Positions 8,676 through 17,472 of a stretch of 64,000 nt of DNA are shown here, piece by piece. The notes beneath the pieces were generated by a model, which did not search any database, was not told where the DNA came from, and worked only from the letters and a program-made list of their open reading frames with translations. Numbering within the stretch: the first letter of the stretch is position 1; each line of letters begins with the position of its first letter. The DNA is taken from assembly GCA_023038255.1 (NCBI GenBank), contig CP082927.1:572146-636145 (forward strand), written 5' to 3'. A program made the position numbers and the translations under genes. This stretch comes from Candidatus Peribacteria bacterium. Lineage in GTDB: Bacteria > Patescibacteriota > Gracilibacteria > Peribacterales > Peribacteraceae.

Positions 8676-11639
8676 ATGCAGTCATTTGATGAATCCTACA
8701 CCCGGCTAAACGAGGCCCAGAAACAGGCTGTCGACACCGTCGAAGGGCCGGTGATGGTTGTTGCCGGACCGGGAACAGGAAAGACACAAGTGCTGAGTTT
8801 GCGTGTTGCACATATTTTGAAGAAAACACAGGCGCGGCCAAGCAATATTCTCTGTCTCACATTTTCGTCTGCAGGAGCCACTGCCATGCGCGATCGTCTG
8901 CGCCAGCTGATCGGTGGTGATGCGTATGCGGTGACCGTGAATACGGTGCATGGCTTTTGTGATGGACTGATCCGCCGCAATCCGACAGCATTCTCCGAAT
9001 GGTCCGACAAGAAATCAGTATCAGATCTGGAGCGGTACAAACTAATGCAATCGATCATTGATACAGTGAGTGGCACATCGGCGCTTATCAATCCGAAAAA
9101 TCCGTATGACCGTATTCCGGATATTTTCACACGCATCAGCGAATGCAAGCGTGAAGGAAAGACTGCGACGGAGTTACGCCGGGTGGCTGATGAGTACGAC
9201 ATGCAGATGGCGACGAAAAGCAAAGAAGGAACAAAGCAGCACCAGAAGAATCTTCTCGCTGCCAAAAAATTCCGCGATTTTATCGATCTCTTCGATCGCT
9301 ATCACTCTGTGCTAGAGCAACGTGCGCTCTACGACTATGACGACATGATCCTGACGGTCATCACTGCTCTGAATGAAGAGGATTGGCTTCTTGCAAGCCT
9401 GCAGGAACGGTACCAGTACATTCTGGTCGACGAAGCGCAGGACTTAAACGGTGCACAGTGGAAAGTAATTGAACGGCTGACGACGTACGACAACGTGCCG
9501 CAGGACCCGAACTTCTTTCTGGTCGGTGATGACGACCAGGCGATCTACCGTTTCCAGGGCGCAAACATGGAGCACATGATGGCGTTCCGGGACCGGTTCC
9601 CGCATGCGCCCGTTATTGTGCTCACCACAAACTATCGCTCCACACAGCCGATTCTCGATGCAGCAGGGCGGTTGATTGCTCATAATGAAGAACGGTTGAT
9701 TGGACGGATCCCGGGACTGAAAAAAGATCTGAAAGCGTTTACAGAAGAAAAAGGAACGGAACCAACGCTCTTGCGCCCTGCATCGGATGCGGCAGAACCC
9801 TGGCTGATTGCGGACATTATCGACGAACGACTGGAGCAGGGAATTCCGGCGCAGGAGATCGCGATTCTTGTGCAGACAAACGGCGAGCTGCGCCCGATTT
9901 ATGATGTGCTGCGCGCACGCAACATTCCGGTTATTCTCCAGGGAAAGTCCGATCTGCTCTCTCATCCTGTCGTCAGGCAGTGCATCCTGATTCTGCGCAG
10001 TATGATGGATCATTCAGATGATGCATTTCAGCATGCGATGAGCTGTGAAACATTCGGATGTCATCCGACCGATATTGCACGTCTGGTTCTGCATGCCCGC
10101 GGAGAAAAACGGTCGTTTCATGAAGTCTGTCTGGCTGCGGAGCTTTTACCTCTTCCGTTTGTGAACCGTGATGCGATTATTGCTGCGCGTGATTGTATGG
10201 AGGATCTTATTGCGCACAGAGAATCCCGCACACTGCTTGATTCGCTCGAACATGTGATGCGGCAATCAGGGATAACAGAAGCAGCGACAACAATGGACCC
10301 GCTCGATCTTGCCGTCATCGAGACATTTTTCCAGTACGTGAAACAGCGTTGTCTGGATAATCCATTGCTCGACATCAAAGATTTCCTGAACGATCTGCGC
10401 TACTACGCCGATGAAGAGTTCGGTCAAATCCGTCTGACCTATCAGATTCCGCATCTTGTGACGTCCGGAGTACAACTCCTCACTGCGCATCAGAGCAAGG
10501 GGCTTGAATTCCATACGGTGATTTTGAGCGCATTCCGCGAAGGACACTGGGATGAGCGCCGCAGTCCCGCAAAATTGGCTCTCCCGGAAGAGTTGCTCTT
10601 CGGATGGGAGAAAGATGCAAAGACATTCGAAAAACATCAGGACGAGCGTCGTGTGGCCTATGTTGCCATCACACGTGCAAAGCGTGAGCTCTTCATGCTC
10701 TGCCCGAAAGAATTCGCCGTCGGTGAGCGCAGCAGGTCTGTGGCGCCGTCTGCCTTTTTTGCAGAAGCCGGCCCCTTGCCGGAGCGCGATGCAGCCCTGA
10801 AGAATGCGGAAAAATCATCACTCCTGCTTTTGCAACCGCTGCGTGATCTCGACAGTGAATTGCAGGCATACATCAAAGAAAAACTGGAAACGTTTGCATT
10901 GTCCCCCAGCTCCCTCACAACATTCCTGGAAGATCCGCAGCTTTTCCTGCGCGTCCATCTGCTCAATCAGCCGCAGGAATTCACAGAGGCATCGCTGCGT
11001 GCCATGGGATACGGAAGTGCCGTACACTGGGCATTGCGTAAATGGGCGGAGGCGGTTTCCGCGTCGACAGACCATTTCGGGTTTGATGATTTCATGCGTG
11101 AGTTTGAGTGGCACCTGGCGGAGAAAAATATTCTTACGGAGAAGCAGCGCGATGATCTCTCGAAACTCGCGAATGCTGTGTTGCCCGCATACTTTGCAGA
11201 ACATCTCAACGATCAGCGTCCTATTATCTATGCAGTTGAGCGCGATTATCGTGCGCAACTTCGCGATATCCCCCTAAAAGGAAAAATCGACCGCATTGAT
11301 CGTCTGTCACCAACATCGTCGGATGCCATCATCATCGATTTCAAAACAGGCCGCCCGAAAGCTCCCGGCGAAATCCGCGGCGGGCTGGAGGAAGGAATTG
11401 TCTCGCGCACGGCAGAGGGTGCGTATTTCCGTCAGTTGGCATTTTATGCGCTGCTCATTGAGCAGGCAGAGCCGCTCCTGGTTCCGCAGGCATTCCGGCT
11501 GGCCTTTATCGGGGAACGGGGCGAAGAGCCGATCATGCGCGATTTCAGGATTACGGATGCGGAGAAAGAGGATCTGAAAAAAGTGATTGCTGAGGTCTGG
11601 GCAAAAATACAGAACCTTGATTTTACGCCTTTAGCATAA
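8676..11639 (+). CDS. UvrD/PcrA-type helicase fused to a RecB-family nuclease domain
   Basis: A 987-aa ATP-dependent DNA helicase. Superfamily 1A motifs are in order: Q-motif (LNEAQKQAV), Walker A GPGTGKT (31-37), Walker B LVDEAQDLN, motif III GDDDQAIYRFQGA, motif V LLTAHQSKGLEF and motif VI RRVAYVAITRAKREL. The last 250 residues form a PD-(D/E)XK nuclease of the RecB/Cas4 type: GSAVHWALRKW, then GKIDRID (Asp872) and IDFKTG (Asp888, Lys890). This architecture resembles AddA or actinobacterial AdnA/B rather than plain UvrD. No AddB partner is nearby. It likely acts in recombination or repair of double-strand ends. Confidence 0.9.
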   Translation: MQSFDESYTRLNEAQKQAVDTVEGPVMVVAGPGTGKTQVLSLRVAHILKKTQARPSNILCLTFSSAGATAMRDRLRQLIGGDAYAVTVNTVHGFCDGLIRRNPTAFSEWSDKKSVSDLERYKLMQSIIDTVSGTSALINPKNPYDRIPDIFTRISECKREGKTATELRRVADEYDMQMATKSKEGTKQHQKNLLAAKKFRDFIDLFDRYHSVLEQRALYDYDDMILTVITALNEEDWLLASLQERYQYILVDEAQDLNGAQWKVIERLTTYDNVPQDPNFFLVGDDDQAIYRFQGANMEHMMAFRDRFPHAPVIVLTTNYRSTQPILDAAGRLIAHNEERLIGRIPGLKKDLKAFTEEKGTEPTLLRPASDAAEPWLIADIIDERLEQGIPAQEIAILVQTNGELRPIYDVLRARNIPVILQGKSDLLSHPVVRQCILILRSMMDHSDDAFQHAMSCETFGCHPTDIARLVLHARGEKRSFHEVCLAAELLPLPFVNRDAIIAARDCMEDLIAHRESRTLLDSLEHVMRQSGITEAATTMDPLDLAVIETFFQYVKQRCLDNPLLDIKDFLNDLRYYADEEFGQIRLTYQIPHLVTSGVQLLTAHQSKGLEFHTVILSAFREGHWDERRSPAKLALPEELLFGWEKDAKTFEKHQDERRVAYVAITRAKRELFMLCPKEFAVGERSRSVAPSAFFAEAGPLPERDAALKNAEKSSLLLLQPLRDLDSELQAYIKEKLETFALSPSSLTTFLEDPQLFLRVHLLNQPQEFTEASLRAMGYGSAVHWALRKWAEAVSASTDHFGFDDFMREFEWHLAEKNILTEKQRDDLSKLANAVLPAYFAEHLNDQRPIIYAVERDYRAQLRDIPLKGKIDRIDRLSPTSSDAIIIDFKTGRPKAPGEIRGGLEEGIVSRTAEGAYFRQLAFYALLIEQAEPLLVPQAFRLAFIGERGEEPIMRDFRITDAEKEDLKKVIAEVWAKIQNLDFTPLA

Positions 11640-11666
11640 GCTAATCGGGGATTTTTATAGAATCCT

Positions 11667-11694
11667 TTGACAGCGCCAGACAATGGAATAGGAT
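11667..11694 (+). promoter_or_regulatory. promoter of the 11703 gene
   Basis: TTGACA (11667-11672), 16-base spacer, TAGGAT (11689-11694), then 8 bases to the ATG at 11703. The TTG at 11667, which would open a longer frame, is part of this -35 box. Confidence 0.6.
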
Positions 11695-11702
11695 CTCTGG
11701 CA

Positions 11703-12227
11703 ATGCGCGACTTTTCCGAACCCTTCAGGCTGAATCTTCCTTCGGAAGATGAAGAAAATGATACCGGCAATCCTCAAACGGATTTTATTATGAACGAGGA
11801 AAAAGAGGCGTTTCTTCATAGTGTTGTGGAAGACTTCATTGTGCTGCTCAAGCAATACCGCAATGCAAGCGCGAGTCAGTTAAAAATCAATCATAGAGTG
11901 AATATGGCGGGGAATGTCCTTCTGCACATCGGTAATATGGTCATTAATCAGGCAGCCGCGATGCTTGCTGTGCTGACGTCATGCGCCGCTCCACTGGTGT
12001 CACAGGCAGTGGCAGGACGTATTACAGAAGTCATGTGCGGGCAAAGTACGCAGTCTGCCCAGGAGAGGCTGGATACGCACGTGCAACGCATGAATGTCAT
12101 GCTCAATGAGGATGTCGATGCAATGTGTATATTCCTGGCTCATCTCATTTTCGTCAAAAAGAATGACTACGGACTACTGGAAATTGATTGTGAAAAGATC
12201 TTACAGCACCATCCGGATCTACAGTGA
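11703..12227 (+). CDS. hypothetical protein, helical
   Basis: A 174-aa protein with no recognised family. The first 30 residues are acidic and probably unstructured (LPSEDEENDTGNP). The rest is predicted largely helical, with a small, hydrophobic middle stretch (VLLHIGNMVINQAAAMLAVLTSCAAPLVSQAVAG, read in two parts) that could be a membrane hairpin or a buried helix pair. The start at 11703 is chosen from the promoter geometry. Its last 9 bp overlap the end of the convergent rdgB gene. Confidence 0.6.
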   Translation: MRDFSEPFRLNLPSEDEENDTGNPQTDFIMNEEKEAFLHSVVEDFIVLLKQYRNASASQLKINHRVNMAGNVLLHIGNMVINQAAAMLAVLTSCAAPLVSQAVAGRITEVMCGQSTQSAQERLDTHVQRMNVMLNEDVDAMCIFLAHLIFVKKNDYGLLEIDCEKILQHHPDLQ

Positions 12228-12812
12228 TGATTGCACATAGTGCGTATAGTTTTGCAGAGCCCGACCTCGGTGACTGATCTGATTTTTCTCTTCAACGCTC
12301 AGCGCTGAAAATACTTTGTCGTATCCATCCGGTTTGAAACACGCAGAAATCGGCAGGCCCGGTAAATACGCCGCTTCCAGTTCGTCGGTGATCACGCCAT
12401 CACAACTTCCTTCGAATGTATGAAGATCGCCATTGGCATCAATGTACGCAAGTGTGCACAAAAACCGCGCCTTCCGGTTGTCTTCCTGGCGCATCCTTTC
12501 GAGGAAAAACTCAATCCAGTCCTGATCACTCACAGTGGCACCCAGGCCCCATCTGCGCGTGTGAATGCCGAGTTCATTCTGCAGTGCATCAACGACAATG
12601 CCGGAATCATCAGCCAGTGTTGGTATCTTTCCGAGATCAAAATAGAAACGTGCTTTCTGTACTGCATTTTCCTCGTACGTCGTTCCGGTTTCCTGCGGCT
12701 TCTCCAGAATATCGATCATCTCAGGGGTGATAATCTGCATCTGCAGATTTGCGAGGGCATCGCTCATTTCTTTGATTTTGCCTTTGTTCGATGTTCCGAT
12801 GAGGAGCTTCAT
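12219..12812 (-). CDS. rdgB: XTP/dITP diphosphatase (RdgB/HAM1 family)
   Basis: Removes ITP, dITP and XTP from the nucleotide pool by hydrolysis to the monophosphate and pyrophosphate. The 197-aa protein shows the family hallmarks: the N-terminal TSNKGKIKE triphosphate-binding loop, TYEENAVQKA with the metal-binding Glu, ADDSGI with the catalytic Asp, and the late SHRGRAL motif. Length is normal. TATACT ends 6 bases upstream of the ATG, so leaderless expression is predicted. Confidence 0.95.
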   Translation of the reverse strand: MKLLIGTSNKGKIKEMSDALANLQMQIITPEMIDILEKPQETGTTYEENAVQKARFYFDLGKIPTLADDSGIVVDALQNELGIHTRRWGLGATVSDQDWIEFFLERMRQEDNRKARFLCTLAYIDANGDLHTFEGSCDGVITDELEAAYLPGLPISACFKPDGYDKVFSALSVEEKNQISHRGRALQNYTHYVQSSL

Positions 12813-12818
12813 GATGTG

Positions 12819-12824
12819 AGTATA
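12819..12824 (-). promoter_or_regulatory. -10 box of rdgB
   Basis: Minus-strand TATACT, exactly 6 bases before the ATG at 12812. No -35 is recognised. Confidence 0.5.
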
Positions 12825-13008
12825 GAAGAAAAAATTTGCATCCGTCCATACGCTCGTTTAGGATGCCCCTGCATTTGTTCATTGCATCATTGCTTATCCA
12901 GAGTGACGGCTAGAGACATGACTCATTGACCCGTCCAGCAACTCATTGCTTTCCCACCCGCAATGTAAGTGCTCCCTTCATGCCCCTCGCGGGGACAGAT
13001 AACCTCTA

Positions 13009-13017
13009 TGCAACAAT
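13009..13017 (+). promoter_or_regulatory. possible extended -10 of the kinase-like gene
   Basis: TGC-AACAAT ends 6 bases before a GTG at 13024. The hexamer is weaker than others, but the spacing repeats that of many genes here. The rest of the 12813-13023 gap holds only the rdgB promoter and a short TCCGCCC/GGGTGGA hairpin. Confidence 0.35.
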
Positions 13018-13023
13018 CGCAGC

Positions 13024-13848
13024 GTGCTTTGCTCTCCGCCCCTTAGGGTGGATTTCTTTCTGTGTATGTCCATTGCCGCTCCTCCTCTTCTTGTCGATGA
13101 ATGTTCCGCTCCGGACATTCAATGTTTCACGGATTTTCCCGCTGCTATGTTTGAGAACACCAGGCAGAGCATTGATACACTTTTTCCGGCGGCTACATCA
13201 CTGACAGATGCAGAGGCGGAACTTATAGAAGAAGTGGGATTCAATCCAAAACACGCAGGGGAGATTATTTCCAAGGGGGCCCAGAGTATTGTCCGCAGAT
13301 TTCAGGATACTGACGTGATCAAATTGCCGCTGAGTGCAATATCCAATGACTGGCATTCAAAAATAATGTCCATGATTATGGGGCAGGATTGCAATGGTTC
13401 ACGGTATCACTATCTGATCTGCAAAAAAGATTTTGGGGATGTCCTCAATGTAGAGCCATCGGATTTTGTTCCAGGAAAAACACTCGATCGTTTTGTTGCG
13501 ATTCAAAAATACAAAAACCTGGAACGCATTGAACCCTTTGAACTTCGTCATGGTGGTGAACATCGGGAGCAGATGAAGCTGCTTCTGCAAAGAAATGGAG
13601 AAACGTATCATAAGCGTGGGTACGCACTTGATATTGCAGGATGGGATGGAAAAAGAGTACTGCAGGGTGCGCCTTATACGAATAACGTGTGGCGCGATGG
13701 AGACAATGGTGAATTATGCCTCATTGATACAGGACTGTTGGATTATCAATCTCATGTCCTGCAAATTATTTTTCAGTCGTGGAATATGAGAAAATATGGC
13801 CTGGATTTTTTTGGAAGAAAAGGGAAGGAACTGATTTCAACTCCCTAG
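13024..13848 (+). CDS. putative protein-kinase-like fold protein, hypothetical
   Basis: A 274-aa protein, no confident family. Residues 85-240 suggest a degenerate kinase or aminoglycoside-phosphotransferase fold: VIKLPL could be the beta3 lysine strand, YHYLICKKDFG and VPGKTLD the hinge, YALDIAGWDGKR a catalytic-loop remnant, and NNVW...ELCLIDTGLLD the metal-binding Asn and D-x-G. The first 40 residues lack a clear signal. The GTG start at 13024 rests on -10 spacing; ATG codons at 13066 and 13147 are alternatives. A substrate cannot be proposed. Confidence 0.55.
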   Translation: MLCSPPLRVDFFLCMSIAAPPLLVDECSAPDIQCFTDFPAAMFENTRQSIDTLFPAATSLTDAEAELIEEVGFNPKHAGEIISKGAQSIVRRFQDTDVIKLPLSAISNDWHSKIMSMIMGQDCNGSRYHYLICKKDFGDVLNVEPSDFVPGKTLDRFVAIQKYKNLERIEPFELRHGGEHREQMKLLLQRNGETYHKRGYALDIAGWDGKRVLQGAPYTNNVWRDGDNGELCLIDTGLLDYQSHVLQIIFQSWNMRKYGLDFFGRKGKELISTP

Positions 13849-13871
13849 ATACGTCTAACCCTTTCATGATG

Positions 13872-13899
13872 TTAGACAGGAGTGTCCCAAGTGTATACT
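13872..13899 (+). promoter_or_regulatory. promoter of the AlkD-like gene
   Basis: TTAGAC (13872-13877), 16-base spacer, TATACT (13894-13899), then 6 bases to the ATG at 13906. The GTG at 13882 lies inside the promoter and is not a likely start. Confidence 0.6.
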
Positions 13900-13905
13900 G
13901 CTTCC

Positions 13906-14616
13906 ATGACCTCCACTGATGTTGTTCGCGCTCTCAAAAAACAAGCCGATCCCGAAAAAGCGGCCTTCTTCCCGCGTTTCTTTAAAACAGGCAAAGGGGA
14001 GTACGGCGAGGGCGATGTCTTTATTGGTATTACTGTTCCTCATATCCGATCAGTCGTAAAAATATATCGCGATCTGCCTCTTGCTGACGTGGAAGAACTG
14101 CTTGAGCAGAAGCTCCACGAATGCCGGTTAGCGGGATTATTGATTCTTGTAGATCAGTACAAACGCGCTGATGACAAACATAAAAAGAAAATCGTCGATC
14201 TGTATCTGCGCCGCACAGACAGAATCAATAACTGGGATCTGGTCGACTCATCCGCGCATCTCATCATCGGACCATGGGTGGATGTCATGAAGAATGCATC
14301 TCTCCTTGATGAACTCGCTGCATCCAACAATATGTGGGAGCAACGCATTGCGATGGTAGCGACGTTGCATTTCATCCGGAAAGGAGAACTTACCCATACA
14401 TTCCGCATTGCAGAAACGCTCCTGCATCACCCGCACGACCTGCTGCACAAAGCAGTCGGATGGATGCTGCGCGAGGCCGGGAAGAAGGATCAGAAAGCGC
14501 TGGAGGCATTCCTGCTGACGCATCACCGTGTTATGCCACGGACCATGCTGCGGTATGCGATTGAGAAATTAAGTGACACGAGAAAGAAGGCATTCATGAA
14601 AGGAACGGATCGCTGA
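13906..14616 (+). CDS. AlkD-like DNA alkylation repair protein
   Basis: A HEAT-repeat protein of 236 aa, matching the DNA alkylation repair family whose AlkD members excise N3- and N7-alkylpurines. Recognisable parts are the N-terminal GITVPHIRSVVK, the central NNWDLVDSSAHLIIG (the WDLVD segment carries the catalytic Asp in AlkD), WEQRIAMVAT, and the C-terminal HKAVGWMLREAGKKD and MPRTMLRYAIEKL. Length is usual. It stands alone, convergent with ftsK. Confidence 0.9.
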   Translation: MTSTDVVRALKKQADPEKAAFFPRFFKTGKGEYGEGDVFIGITVPHIRSVVKIYRDLPLADVEELLEQKLHECRLAGLLILVDQYKRADDKHKKKIVDLYLRRTDRINNWDLVDSSAHLIIGPWVDVMKNASLLDELAASNNMWEQRIAMVATLHFIRKGELTHTFRIAETLLHHPHDLLHKAVGWMLREAGKKDQKALEAFLLTHHRVMPRTMLRYAIEKLSDTRKKAFMKGTDR

Positions 14617-14627
14617 AAATTTTGCGA

Positions 14628-16886
14628 TCAGTCCTGCAGCTGTGACGGACTGCCTGCCATCTGTTCAATGAATACCTTGCGTGGCTTTGCGCCGTCTGCA
14701 GGGCCGACAATGCCCTTCTCTTCCATGATGTCGAGAAGACGGGCTGCGCGTGCGTAGCCGACCTTCAACTGGCGCTGGAGCAGGCTGGCGGATGCTTTGC
14801 CATGCTGCTGTACCACGCGTACTGCATCGAAGAACAGATCATCACCGCCATTGTCGTCTGCATCCAGATCAATCATGCCGGATGGCCTGCCGTTGCCGCT
14901 TGCATCATCCATCACACCGTCGCCGTCTTCATCATCTGCAAGACCGATCTGCTCGGTAATCTTTCCGCCTCCCGCAATCTTTACGGCATTGATCACACGC
15001 TCGATTTCTTTGGAGGACAGATAAATACCCTGAATACGGACAGGCTTTGCAGTTGTGGCGGTCATGTACAACATGTCTCCTTTTCCAAGCAGATCTTCCG
15101 CACCGATGCCATCAAGTATCGTGCGGCTGTCCACAGAGCTCACCACGCGGAAGGCCATGCGTGTCGGGATGTTTGCTTTAATAAGACCGGTAATCACATC
15201 CACGCTCGGACGCTGGGTGGCAATAATAAGATGCATACCGACGGCACGGGCCATCTGCGCAATGCGGACAATCATCGTTTCCGTGTCGCGGCGGAACTGA
15301 CGCATCATAAGGTCGGCAAGTTCATCAATGACAATCACAATGCGCGGGAGCAGGTTTGCTTCATCTGTTTGCTTCTCGTTGTATTCGTTGATATTGCGTG
15401 CACCCTGCTCGGAGAATCTGTGCAGGCGACGTCCCATTTCCGCCACAGCCCAGCGCAGAGCCTGCAGAGCCTTGTCCGACTCGGTAATCACCGGAGTCAG
15501 CAGATGCGGGATACCGTTATAGGGCATGAGCTCCACGCGCTTCGGGTCAATGAGGATAAACTTCAGTTCATGCGGCGCATTCTGATACAGAAGCGCTGTG
15601 AGGAACACGTTCATCGCCACGGACTTACCGGCACCGGTTGCACCGGCAATCAGCAGGTGGGGCATGTCTTCCAGGCTGGCAACAATGGCTTCGCCCGAGA
15701 CATCGCGCCCGAGCGGGAATGTGAGAGAGGATGCGCTTTCATGGAACACCGGACTTTCCAGGATCTCACGCAAGTGCACCATCGTACGATCCAGGTTTGG
15801 CATTTCGATACCAACCAAAGATTTTCCAGGAATCGGCGCTTCAATACGCAGACTCTGTGCAGCGAGTGCAAGAGCGAGATCATCTTTCAGGTTTGCAATG
15901 GAACTCAGTTTCACACCCTCGGCAGGCTGCAGAGTGAATTGAGTCACCGTCGGACCCGGACGGGCATCGCGGACTTTCACTTCAATACCGAACTCCCCGA
16001 GCTTCTCTTCGATTCTCTTTGCATTCTTTTTGAGTTCCGCATCATTCACTGTGACGACGCTCTGCTGGTCTTCCAAGAGATCCATGCCCGGGAATGTCCA
16101 TTCCTCAAAGCGCGTGTCTTTCATTTCCAGGAAGTCTCCTTTGCGCTTCAGTTTTTCTTTCAGCATTTTCTCTGCTTTATTCTTCGCAAGCGTCTGCGCA
16201 AAACTCGGACGGACAATGTTGAGTTCTTCATCTGCATCCGGCTCTTCAATCAAATCCACGATATCTTCCTCCTCGTCCTCTTCTTCCTCTTCCTCGTCTT
16301 CATCCGCGACAGCGGCGGCACGGCGCGTCTGACGGAGTGGTACTTTTGTTGCAGGCTTCAGCATCTGAATGATGGCTTCAATATCCGGCTCAAACGCGAG
16401 GAATAGTCCAATCAGCATGGTGGTGGAAAGGACGGTGTACCCGACCGCACTGCTCATAAAGAGAAGGAAGGGGAGGCTCACCATAAAGCCGATCGATCCT
16501 GCAAGCTCGTCTCTGCGTGGACCGATTTCATTCAGCGGCGCGCCCATGTGCATGAGTCCCAGGAAGGACAGCATACAAATGACGAGCCCGACGGAGCGCT
16601 TCAGTTCAAGTTTTCCTGCTCCAAACAGATGAAGCATACCGGACCCTAACAGGAAGTAGGGGAACAAAAATCCCCATGCACCAAAGAAGAAGGTCAGGAC
16701 CTTATCAACTGTGTCGCCAAGCGTGCCTGCATTATTGTTGATAGCCAGAAAAAGCAGTACAGCGCCGCAAATCTGCACAATACCACTGATGGTCCGCTTG
16801 GTGGCGGGGTCCAGTTCGAGTAAAGGTTCTGCCGATACCGACTCACGCTTCTTGCGGGTCGATTTTCTGCGTTTCTTGCGTGGCAC
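14628..16886 (-). CDS. ftsK: FtsK/SpoIIIE DNA translocase
   Basis: Septal DNA pump that clears chromosomes and helps dimer resolution. The 752-aa protein has a very basic N-terminus (MPRKKRRKSTRKKRE), about four membrane helices between residues 32 and 170, an acidic linker (runs of Glu/Asp near 195-220), the alpha/beta/gamma motor with Walker A GATGAGKS (Lys421) and Walker B IVIDELADL, and a C-terminal winged-helix gamma domain (ASASLLQRQLKVGYARAARL). The start is GTG, 7 bases after an extended -10. The linker is short compared with E. coli FtsK, as in SpoIIIE. Confidence 0.97.
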   Translation of the reverse strand: MPRKKRRKSTRKKRESVSAEPLLELDPATKRTISGIVQICGAVLLFLAINNNAGTLGDTVDKVLTFFFGAWGFLFPYFLLGSGMLHLFGAGKLELKRSVGLVICMLSFLGLMHMGAPLNEIGPRRDELAGSIGFMVSLPFLLFMSSAVGYTVLSTTMLIGLFLAFEPDIEAIIQMLKPATKVPLRQTRRAAAVADEDEEEEEEDEEEDIVDLIEEPDADEELNIVRPSFAQTLAKNKAEKMLKEKLKRKGDFLEMKDTRFEEWTFPGMDLLEDQQSVVTVNDAELKKNAKRIEEKLGEFGIEVKVRDARPGPTVTQFTLQPAEGVKLSSIANLKDDLALALAAQSLRIEAPIPGKSLVGIEMPNLDRTMVHLREILESPVFHESASSLTFPLGRDVSGEAIVASLEDMPHLLIAGATGAGKSVAMNVFLTALLYQNAPHELKFILIDPKRVELMPYNGIPHLLTPVITESDKALQALRWAVAEMGRRLHRFSEQGARNINEYNEKQTDEANLLPRIVIVIDELADLMMRQFRRDTETMIVRIAQMARAVGMHLIIATQRPSVDVITGLIKANIPTRMAFRVVSSVDSRTILDGIGAEDLLGKGDMLYMTATTAKPVRIQGIYLSSKEIERVINAVKIAGGGKITEQIGLADDEDGDGVMDDASGNGRPSGMIDLDADDNGGDDLFFDAVRVVQQHGKASASLLQRQLKVGYARAARLLDIMEEKGIVGPADGAKPRKVFIEQMAGSPSQLQD

Positions 16887-16893
16887 GGGATGT

Positions 16894-16902
16894 AGTATAG
16901 CA
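16894..16902 (-). promoter_or_regulatory. extended -10 of ftsK
   Basis: Minus-strand TGC-TATACT, 7 bases before the GTG at 16886. TTCAAT lies 17 bases upstream as a weak -35. Confidence 0.55.
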
Positions 16903-16940
16903 AATCACGCCTTCTGATTGAATGGCATTTCTTACGTCTC

Positions 16941-17345
16941 TCAGGCCAAATCCAAATCCCGGAAAATACCCTCTATTGCGGAAAGCTCCTCGCGGGTCCA
17001 CCGCTTGTCCCAAGTGGAATGTGCGAGTGCATCAGCAGTGTCCAGTTTGAATAGTTTACTCACCCCCAGCTTTACCCGATCCATGGTATGGCTGATCCAG
17101 AAAGATCGTTGTCTTTTGAATAATTCGCTTGCGATGGCATCTTTGTCTGCGTCGGTGAACTCATACCGATAGATAGCCTGTTTTACCGCATACTCAAAAT
17201 GAGTATTGAATGCACCATTCCGATCACGGACAGGTATTTCTCTGATATTAGCCAGACATTCGTCAATACAATGACAGACTCTCTGATGCAAGCTTTCGGC
17301 ATTGCTCAATGCATCGTTATTGGGATCATGTTCTTCATGTTCCAT
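16941..17345 (-). CDS. hypothetical protein
   Basis: A 134-aa soluble, charged protein (MEHEEHDPNNDALSNAESLH) with predicted helices and Trp-rich segments (RQRSFWISHTMDR, STWDKRWTREELSAIEGIF). It has no signal peptide or known motif. Its own promoter (TATAAT 6 bases before the ATG) supports it as a real gene. It is upstream of ftsK on the same strand but separately promoted. Confidence 0.65.
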   Translation of the reverse strand: MEHEEHDPNNDALSNAESLHQRVCHCIDECLANIREIPVRDRNGAFNTHFEYAVKQAIYRYEFTDADKDAIASELFKRQRSFWISHTMDRVKLGVSKLFKLDTADALAHSTWDKRWTREELSAIEGIFRDLDLA

Positions 17346-17351
17346 GTCATT

Positions 17352-17357
17352 ATTATA
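17352..17357 (-). promoter_or_regulatory. -10 box of the 16941-17345 gene
   Basis: Consensus TATAAT on the minus strand, ending 6 bases before the ATG at 17345. Confidence 0.55.
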
Positions 17358-17456
17358 CTAGGGATGTCTCTTTTTACTACCACAGAAGAGTACAGATACA
17401 GCATTCAACGTCAGATTCTTTCAAGAAATTTGTATGTGCAGACAGAAAAACCACGC

Positions 17457-17462
17457 TATGAT
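17457..17462 (+). promoter_or_regulatory. -10 box of the 17473 gene
   Basis: TATGAT, 10 bases before the ATG at 17473. In-frame ATGs at 17434 and 17458 lie in or upstream of it. Confidence 0.4.
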
Positions 17463-17472
17463 CTGGACCAAT

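Noticed and set aside
12926-13204. 92-codon frame upstream of and overlapping the kinase-like gene
   Set aside because: No promoter at usual spacing, Cys/Pro-rich composition, and it overlaps the better-supported frame at 13024-13848.
16250-16320. GA/TC-rich low-complexity tract as a regulatory repeat
   Set aside because: It encodes the acidic Glu/Asp linker of FtsK in frame.
14802-16406. 534-codon open frame antisense to ftsK
   Set aside because: It mirrors the ftsK coding strand exactly; His/Cys-rich translation without domains. FtsK is unmistakable on the other strand.
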